Of a stretch of DNA of 64,000 nucleotides, positions 59,087 through 64,000 are shown piece after piece. Below the pieces are notes generated by a model. That model ran no database searches. It was not told the DNA's origin and saw only the letters and a list, made by a program, of their open reading frames with translations. The position numbers and the translations under genes are program-made. This DNA comes from Streptomyces sulphureus DSM 40104 (GTDB lineage Bacteria > Actinomycetota > Actinomycetes > Streptomycetales > Streptomycetaceae): contig NZ_KB905813.1 of the NCBI RefSeq assembly GCF_000381025.1, positions 1 to 64,000 on the forward strand, given 5' to 3'. The first letter of the stretch is position 1, and every line of letters starts with the position of its first letter.

Positions 59087-60397
59087 ATGCCGGAGAAGGT
59101 GCGCGTGCTGGTGGTCGGGGCGGGGATCGGCGGGCTGAGCACGGCGCTGAGCCTGCGGGCCGCGGGGCTCGGCGAGGGGGTCGCGGTCGTGGACGCCTCG
59201 CGGCGCCTGTTGCCCGTGGGGGCCGGGATCAACCTCCAACCGCACGCTGTCAGGGAGCTCGAAGAGCTCGGTGTCGGCGCGGACTTGGCCGAGGTGTCGG
59301 CCGAGCCCCGCCGGGCGGTCTTCGCCGACCGGCACGGCAACCCGGTGGTCGAGCACCCCCGGGGGCGCCTCGCCGGCTACCGCTGGCCGCAACTCTCCGT
59401 CCACCGCGGCGAGTTGCAACGCGTCCTCCTGGAGGCGTTACGCAGCCGGCCGGGCGCGGAGGTGCGGACGGGCCTGCAACTCGTCGACTTCACAGAGCGG
59501 GAAGACCGCGTCGTCGCCCTGCTCCGCGACCGCGACCGGCCGGGCGGCCCGCTGCACACGGTCGAGGCGGAGGCGCTCGTCGGCGCGGACGGGGTCTTCT
59601 CCGCCGTCCGCGGAGTGCTGCACCCGGGGGAGGGTGCGCCGCTGTGGAACGGCATCCGGATGTGGCGCGGGGTCGCCGAGGCGCCGCTGCCGCTCGACGG
59701 GCGCACGATGCTGGTCGCCGGGAGCTACCGCCCCGCGCGCCTCGTCGTCTACCCGCTCGGCGGCAAGGCGCGGGAGGGTGCAGGCGTCGTCAACTGGGTT
59801 GCGGAGGCGCGCGTCTCGTCCCCTCCGGGCGGTCGCGAACCCCTCCCGCTGCGGGCCGGCGAGGCCGACTGGAACGCGGAGGGAAGGCTTGCGGAGGTCC
59901 TCGCCCACTTCGCCGACTGGCGCATCGAGGGCCTCGACATACCCGGGCTGCTGCGATCGGCGCCGCGCATCCTGGAGTACCCCATGGTCGACCGGGACCC
60001 GCTCCCGTACTGGGGCCGGGGCAGGGTGACGCTCCTCGGCGACGCCGCGCACCCGATGTACCCGGTGGGCTCGAACGGCGGCTCGCTGGCGGTGCTCGAC
60101 GCGCGCGTGCTCGCCTGGGCGCTCGCCGAGCACCGGGGTGAGGGAACCGCCGCCGGGCTGCGCCGGTACGAGGCGATACGGCGCGGACCCGCCGAGCAAG
60201 TCGCGGCGGCCTGCCGCGAGATGCCCGTCGACCGCACCCTCGACACCGTGGCCGAGCGCGCCCCGGGGGGCTTCGCCCGCATCGAGGACGTCCTCACGCG
60301 GGACGAACTCCGCACTCTGCGGAGCGGTGCGCGCCGTACCACCGACATGGACGTCGAGGAACTCAACTCCCGCCCCTCATGGGGAGTCGGGCCCTGA
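59087..60397 (+). CDS. FAD-dependent monooxygenase (PHBH/UbiH family)
   Basis: Flavoprotein hydroxylase of 436 residues. FAD motifs are VLVVGAGIGGLSTALSLRAA (~7-26), the Arg-containing LSVHRGELQRVLLEAL (DG fingerprint region ALVGADGVFSAVR) and the GD motif LLGDAAHPMYPVGSNG (~320-335). Related proteins hydroxylate aromatic substrates in catabolism or antibiotic tailoring; the substrate here is unknown. ATG 59087 follows GGGGGAGGT. It is followed by a long repeat array, not by a pathway gene, though a quinone-type MarR/DoxX pair lies about 0.5 kb beyond. Confidence 0.87.
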   Translation: MPEKVRVLVVGAGIGGLSTALSLRAAGLGEGVAVVDASRRLLPVGAGINLQPHAVRELEELGVGADLAEVSAEPRRAVFADRHGNPVVEHPRGRLAGYRWPQLSVHRGELQRVLLEALRSRPGAEVRTGLQLVDFTEREDRVVALLRDRDRPGGPLHTVEAEALVGADGVFSAVRGVLHPGEGAPLWNGIRMWRGVAEAPLPLDGRTMLVAGSYRPARLVVYPLGGKAREGAGVVNWVAEARVSSPPGGREPLPLRAGEADWNAEGRLAEVLAHFADWRIEGLDIPGLLRSAPRILEYPMVDRDPLPYWGRGRVTLLGDAAHPMYPVGSNGGSLAVLDARVLAWALAEHRGEGTAAGLRRYEAIRRGPAEQVAAACREMPVDRTLDTVAERAPGGFARIEDVLTRDELRTLRSGARRTTDMDVEELNSRPSWGVGP

Positions 60398-60435
60398 CGC
60401 GGGAGGTCGGGCCGTCCGTGGTCGGGTGCTCCCGG

Positions 60436-60850
60436 GGTCAACGCCTCGTGCACTCGCCGGAGTTCGCGGCGAATGCTGGGCCGGCTGCGGGGGCCCGTGG
60501 TGAATACCCCGCGCGTACGCCGGAGTTCGAGCCTGCCTCTCCATCCGCCGCGGGGCGCCGGCGGTGGATGCCTCGCGCACTTGTCGGAGTGTGGGACCGT
60601 TCTCTGCTTCGGCCGTGAGGTACTCGCGGTGAAAGGCTCGCGCACCACCGGAGTTCGAGCCGTGACTTCTCCTACCGTGAGCGCTCGCGGTGAACGCCTC
60701 GCGCACCCGTCGGAGTGCGCGGACCGCCTTTGCTCCGGCCGCGGGAGCGCTCGCGGTCGCATGTATGCCGAAGTTCGCGCCCTGCTGCGGGGCGCCGGCG
60801 GTGAAACCCTCACCGGAGCGCGCAACCGCCTCCGCTGCGGCCGTGCGGGC
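60436..60850. repeat. Degenerate ~63-bp tandem repeat array, 7 units
   Basis: Units start near 60436, 60499, 60562, 60627, 60688, 60754 and 60799. A consensus core CGGTGAACGCCTCGCGCAC is followed by a variable triplet and CGGAGTTCG, then a less conserved half ending CTGCTCCGGCCG and GCGCTCG. Units differ by 20-40%, and the sixth and seventh are shortened. It fills most of the 547-bp gap between the FAD monooxygenase and DoxX genes. No start signal or known motif supports translation. Confidence 0.8.
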
Positions 60851-60944
60851 GCCGCGCTGACGGAGCCCTGCGCGCAGGAAGCAACCGACCCCCGCGCGTG
60901 TACGGCCGCCCAAGCCCGACGCCCGTACACGCCCGGGGGAGTTG

Positions 60945-61499
60945 CTACGTCCGGAGGAGCAGCACCACGCCCGCGGTCGCGGCGCCGAGCACGACGGCGG
61001 CCGCGCCGTACGCGAGGCGGTGGTCGCGGAGTCCGGGGAGGAGGCGGTCGACCGCGTACCTGCCGGGCCCCGCGAGGGTGATCGCGGCCGCGCCGGCGAG
61101 CATGAGCAGCGGGTACTCCACGCCCTCGGGGGCGAAGAACCCGCTTCCCCAGTCGACGGCGAGGGCGTTGAGCATCGTGCCGAGGGCGGCGGCGCCGGCG
61201 AGCGGCGTGAGGAGCCCGAGGGCGAGGCCGAGACCGCCGAGCGTCTCGGTGAGCCCGGCGACGAGGGCCATCGTCCGCGCCGCCGGGTAGCCGACGGAGT
61301 CGAAGAAGGCGGCGGTGCCGTCGATGCCGTTGCCGCCGAACCAGCCGAAGAGCTTCTGCGTGCCGTGCGAGGCGAGCGTCAGGCCGAGGACGAGCCGGAG
61401 CAGCAGGAGTCCTGCCGACGGTGCGTGGGAGGTGCGGGGTGGGGGTGTTTCCTGAGGAGCCGCGTGTGCGGTGGGGATTGCGGTGTGGGGGGAGGCCAT
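60945..61499 (-). CDS. DoxX-family membrane protein
   Basis: Integral membrane protein of 184 residues with four transmembrane helices (GLLLLRLVLGLTLASHG; MALVAGLTETLGGLGLALGL; YPLLMLAGAAAITLAG; AYGAAAVVLGAATAGVVLLL) and the DoxX pattern HGTQKLFGWFGG followed by GTAAFFDSVGYP. Family members are tied to thiosulfate:quinone reduction, oxidative stress or quinone resistance (MhqP). ATG 61499 follows GGGAG by 6 nt. Divergent from a MarR regulator with two shared operators. Confidence 0.88.
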   Translation of the reverse strand: MASPHTAIPTAHAAPQETPPPRTSHAPSAGLLLLRLVLGLTLASHGTQKLFGWFGGNGIDGTAAFFDSVGYPAARTMALVAGLTETLGGLGLALGLLTPLAGAAALGTMLNALAVDWGSGFFAPEGVEYPLLMLAGAAAITLAGPGRYAVDRLLPGLRDHRLAYGAAAVVLGAATAGVVLLLRT

Positions 61500-61701
61500 C
61501 TCCAACTCCCTGCTGTGTCTGCCGTATCGGGGGGCCGCGCGACGCTGCGCGGTGCTCGGTACGCGCCCGCCGACGAAGCAGGTGCGGGCGTCGGACGGCG
61601 GTGTCCGGCCTGCCGGGCGTCAGCGGGGGCCCGCCCCGCGTACCCGGAGCGCGGTGCGGACCGTCCGCCGTCGGCGGTACACGCCGGCCTGTTGCGGAGT
61701 T

Positions 61702-61715
61702 GTTCGAAGTCGAAC
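61702..61715. promoter_or_regulatory. MarR operator, site 1
   Basis: GTTCGAAGTCGAAC is a near-palindrome (GTTCGA-N2-TCGAAC) between the divergent doxX and marR genes. Its centre is 44 bp from that of a second similar site. Confidence 0.7.
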
Positions 61716-61745
61716 GACCGGCGGATGCGGTCACGGTAGTAGATG

Positions 61746-61759
61746 GTTCGAAATTGAAC
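61746..61759. promoter_or_regulatory. MarR operator, site 2
   Basis: GTTCGAAATTGAAC shares the outer GTTC/GAAC and central GAA with site 1 and overlaps the expected -35 region of the marR promoter, whose -10 TAGAAT (61767-61772) ends 7 bp before ATG 61780. Confidence 0.7.
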
Positions 61760-61779
61760 AAGCTTGTAGAATGCGGCAC

Positions 61780-62247
61780 ATGGACGCTCCCAGGTGGCTC
61801 GACGACCGCGAAATGGCGGCTTGGCAAGGGTTCCTGGAGGCGAGCAACCGTGTCGCACGCCACCTCGAGGCCCAGCTCAGGGACGAGGCCGGCCTCTCCC
61901 ACCCGCAGTACGAGATACTCGTCCGCCTCGCCGAAGCTCCCGACCGCTCGCTGCGCATGACGGAACTCGCCGACGGCCTGCTCACCTCGAAGAGCGGCCT
62001 CACCTACCAGGTCGACCGCCTGGAGAAGCGCGGCCTCGTCGCCCGCCGCTCCTGCCCGACCGACGTCCGCGGCGTCCTCGCCGTCCTCACCGACGAGGGC
62101 CTGTACGCCCTGCGCGACGCGGCCCCCGGACACGTCGCCGCCGTGCGCGAGGTGCTCATCGACGTCCTGGAGGACGACGAAATCGCCGTCCTCGCCGGCG
62201 CCTTCGACCGTGTCGGCCGCCGTCTGCGGGCGCACGACGGCGCCTGA
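61780..62247 (+). CDS. MarR-family transcriptional regulator
   Basis: Winged-helix repressor of 155 residues: N-terminal dimer helix (MAAWQGFLEASNRVARHLEA), recognition region (LSHPQYEILVRLAEAP, RMTELADGLLTSKSGLTYQV) and wing (RRSCPTDVRGVLAVLTDEG). One Cys sits in the wing region. ATG 61780 fits a leaderless promoter; ATG 61771 (three codons longer) is possible. The MarR-DoxX pairing with two palindromic sites resembles the quinone sensor MhqR with MhqP in Bacillus, so it probably represses both genes until an electrophile or phenolic is present. Confidence 0.9.
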   Translation: MDAPRWLDDREMAAWQGFLEASNRVARHLEAQLRDEAGLSHPQYEILVRLAEAPDRSLRMTELADGLLTSKSGLTYQVDRLEKRGLVARRSCPTDVRGVLAVLTDEGLYALRDAAPGHVAAVREVLIDVLEDDEIAVLAGAFDRVGRRLRAHDGA

Positions 62248-62255
62248 CCTGCGAG

Positions 62256-62280
62256 CGGGAGGTGTGGCATGCACCTCCCG
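62256..62280 (+). terminator. Hairpin after the marR gene
   Basis: CGGGAGGTG and CACCTCCCG pair perfectly over 9 bp around a 7-nt loop, 9 bp after the marR stop. The arm contains a ribosome-site-like GGGAGG before an ATG at 62269, but the open frame there lacks gene-like codon use, so a terminator is preferred. Confidence 0.6.
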
Positions 62281-62516
62281 GTGGAACCGTTCGCGGCTTA
62301 CGTGCGTTTTCTTTCGTGGGCCACGGCTGATTCGGAACGCCCCGGCCCACTCCGCGCCGCGAGCGGCGCGGCACCCGACCGACCGCAACCGACCCCCGTG
62401 AACGAGCCCTTGACCCCCACCCGCCGAAACCCCGCACCCGCCGCCCGGAAGGAACCGGGCACAGAACCGTATCGCCCGTACCACCGCCGCACGGTCGGCG
62501 CCGAGGGGGAGGCCGC

Positions 62517-63713
62517 GTGAACCTGCTCGACCTGCTGTTGCTGCTCGCCGCGCTCGGCGCCGCCGTCTCGGGGTACCGACGCGGCCTCGTCGCCGGGGTG
62601 ATCTCCCTCGCCGGGTTCATCGGCGGCGCCGCGCTCGGCATCTGGCTGCTGCCGTACGTCCTGGAGTACGTGGAGGAAGGCAGCGTCGCGACGATCGTCG
62701 TCGCGCTGCTGACGGTACTGGTCCCGGCGAGCATCGGGCAGGCGCTCACCGGACGGCTCGCCTGGCGGCTGCGGTCCTCGCTCACCTGGACGCCGGTCCG
62801 CTGGGTCGACGGTGCGGGCGGCGCCGTGGCCAACGCGCTCGCGGTGCTCGTCGTCGCGTGGATGGCGGCCGGAGTGGTCGCGGCCTCGCCCTCGCCCCAA
62901 CTCAACCAGGCGATCCGGGGCTCCGCGGTGCTCGGCACCGTCCAGGAGCGGATGCCGGACCAGGCGTCCACCTGGTTCAACCGCGCCAGCAGCGCCCTGA
63001 CGACGGCCGGATTCCCGCGCGTCTTCAACCCGTTCGAGCACGAGCCGGGCGCGGAGGTCCCCGAGCCCTCGGGCGACGCCGTCACCGCACAGGCGGTCTC
63101 GGCGGCGAAGCGGAGCACCGTCAAGGTCGAGGGCGTCTCGGAGACCGACGGCGGCAGGCGCGGCCAGGAGGGCAGCGGGTTCGTCTACACGCAGGGGCGG
63201 GTGATGACCAACGCGCACGTCGTCGCGGGCGTCGACCGGCCGACGGTGCGGGTCGGCGGCGTCGGCCCGCGGTACGAGGCGAGCGTCGTCGTCTTCGACC
63301 CGAAGACGGACGTCGCCGTGCTGCGGGTGCCCGAACTGAAGGCCCCCACGCTCTCGTTCGCCGGCTCCGCCTCCCGCGGCGACCAGAGCGTGGTCGCCGG
63401 GTATCCGGAGAACGGCGGCCTCGACCTGCGAGCCGCGGCCGTCTCCGAACGGGTCCCCGCGCGCGGCCAGGACATCTACGGCAGCGACCTCACGACGAGG
63501 GACATCTACACCGTCCGCTCCCTCGTCCGCCCGGGGAACTCCGGTGGCCCGCTGCTCACCACCAAGGGCGAGGTCTACGGCGTCGTCTTCGCCCGGTCCA
63601 CGAGCGAGTCCGACACCGGCTACGTCCTCACCGCCGACCAGGTGCGCAGCGCCGCCGAGCGAGGCGCGCGCGCCGAGCAACCCGTGGACACGGGGGATCG
63701 CTCGGCGTTGTGA
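62517..63713 (+). CDS. MarP-like membrane-anchored serine protease
   Basis: Protein of 398 residues joining an N-terminal CvpA-like membrane domain (four helices within ~1-125, starting LLDLLLLLAALGAAVSGYRR) to an extracytoplasmic trypsin-like domain. The triad is His in VMTNAHVVAG, Asp in DPKTDVAVLRVP and Ser in RPGNSGGPLLT. Mycobacterial MarP, with the same build, activates a peptidoglycan hydrolase and is needed for acid resistance; a cell-wall stress role is inferred here. GTG 62517 follows GGGGGAGG. No neighbour suggests the substrate. Confidence 0.92.
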   Translation: MNLLDLLLLLAALGAAVSGYRRGLVAGVISLAGFIGGAALGIWLLPYVLEYVEEGSVATIVVALLTVLVPASIGQALTGRLAWRLRSSLTWTPVRWVDGAGGAVANALAVLVVAWMAAGVVAASPSPQLNQAIRGSAVLGTVQERMPDQASTWFNRASSALTTAGFPRVFNPFEHEPGAEVPEPSGDAVTAQAVSAAKRSTVKVEGVSETDGGRRGQEGSGFVYTQGRVMTNAHVVAGVDRPTVRVGGVGPRYEASVVVFDPKTDVAVLRVPELKAPTLSFAGSASRGDQSVVAGYPENGGLDLRAAAVSERVPARGQDIYGSDLTTRDIYTVRSLVRPGNSGGPLLTTKGEVYGVVFARSTSESDTGYVLTADQVRSAAERGARAEQPVDTGDRSAL

Positions 63714-63910
63714 GGGGCGTCCTTCTGCTCGCCGGATGCCGCGTGCATCGCCGCGGCCCAGTGCGGCCGATGCCCCGGTCGACCGCCGCCGCTTGCGGGG
63801 CGTCCGACGGCGGCAGTCGACCGCGCAGGTCAGGTCACGGCGTGGCTGCTCGCGGTGCCGAACGAGGCTCAACGGGCGGTCTCCGGTATCGAGTTGCAAC
63901 TGCGGTGGTA

Positions 63911-63939
63911 TCGACAAAAATTCATCAATGTGCTATGAT
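63911..63939 (+). promoter_or_regulatory. Strong sigma-70-type promoter at the right edge
   Basis: TCGACA (63911-63916), a 17-bp spacer and TATGAT (63934-63939) form one of the best consensus promoters in the window, in an AT-rich patch (63905-63970). Bases 63714-63900 show no gene. Confidence 0.6.
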
Positions 63940-63967
63940 CCGCCACTTGTCTTTTACGGTGTGCCGT

Positions 63968-64000
63968 ATGACAGTACAAAGGCCCAACAGCACTGCCCTG
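63968..64000 (+). CDS. Possible gene start, cut by the window edge
   Basis: ATG 63968 opens a frame (MTVQRPNSTAL) that runs off the window, 29 bp after the -10 of a strong promoter. No Shine-Dalgarno is clear and only 11 codons are visible, so the call rests on the promoter alone and the product cannot be named. Confidence 0.3.
   Translation, partial: MTVQRPNSTAL

Noticed and set aside
60436..60850. CRISPR array, because of the ~61-66-bp period
   Set aside because: The repeats are degenerate, the supposed spacers also resemble each other, and no cas gene is near; a minisatellite-like array fits better.
62269..62520. Small 83-codon frame overlapping the MarP-like start by 4 bp
   Set aside because: Third-position GC is low for the region, no motif is seen, and its start lies inside a hairpin that is a better terminator. 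It remains possible.

Overview
The window is about 72-73% GC with strong third-position G/C, GTG/TTG starts, 4-bp ATGA/GTGA gene overlaps and several promoters whose -10 element lies 6-7 nt before the start codon. With the gene content (desferrioxamine genes, TlyA, a long ScpA, a SepF-like protein, DnaE2 plus an ImuB-like partner, an AA10 LPMO with an LAETG anchor) this points to a Streptomyces chromosome, in a conserved central region. From memory, the order recN-nadK-tlyA, pyrG-nudix, ald-parA-scpA-scpB, aroH-tyrA-cmk-plsC-der and dnaE2-imuB-like follows the SCO1738-SCO1784 stretch of S. coelicolor, partly inverted block by block; no alignment was run.

Layout. 1-320: end of an rRNA operon (23S tail, 5S, terminator). 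423-2603: a TPR-like protein with a long Arg/Gly/Asp-rich N-terminus. 2718-8092: desABCD desferrioxamine operon on the minus strand behind an iron box. 8286-11833: DUF1015 protein, HAD phosphatase and a ferric-siderophore reductase with its own palindromic iron box. 12078-15969: small acidic protein, TlyA, NAD kinase, RecN. 16250-22226: carbohydrate block with PadR plus a glycosidase-like gene, LacI regulator and operator with a secreted GH16 beta-glucanase, and a GH15 glucoamylase/trehalase-like enzyme. 22807-29040: CTP synthase, Nudix hydrolase, a P-loop/TPR protein and alanine dehydrogenase.

29507-35384 is a chromosome-maintenance operon: ParA-like ATPase, small RHH-like protein, ScpA with a very long disordered N-terminus, ScpB and an RluB-type pseudouridine synthase. 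35403-40535 holds DUF952, chorismate mutase, prephenate dehydrogenase, CMP kinase, a PlsC acyltransferase and the GTPase Der. 40595-46977 carries conserved actinobacterial proteins of unknown function, an I78 inhibitor, a PAP2 phosphatase and an MFS exporter. 47369-50844 contains a SepF-like protein, a secreted streptogrisin-type protease and aspartate-semialdehyde dehydrogenase whose 3' end is tandemly duplicated. 50984-56503 has a decayed metallophosphoesterase beside dnaE2 and an imuB-like gene, with a near-perfect LexA-type SOS box upstream. 56523-63713 holds a GNAT, a wall-anchored LPMO, an FAD monooxygenase, a degenerate ~63-bp tandem-repeat array, a divergent DoxX/MarR pair with two operators, and a MarP-like membrane protease. 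A promoter and the first codons of a possible further gene lie at the right edge.

No CRISPR array, prophage, transposase or tRNA was recognised. The least explained items are the 63-bp repeat array (60436-60850), the 70-bp near-perfect inverted repeat after plsC, the triplicated asd 3' end, the multiply frameshifted phosphoesterase next to the SOS mutagenesis genes, the ParA-RHH-ScpAB linkage and the 370-residue ScpA extension.
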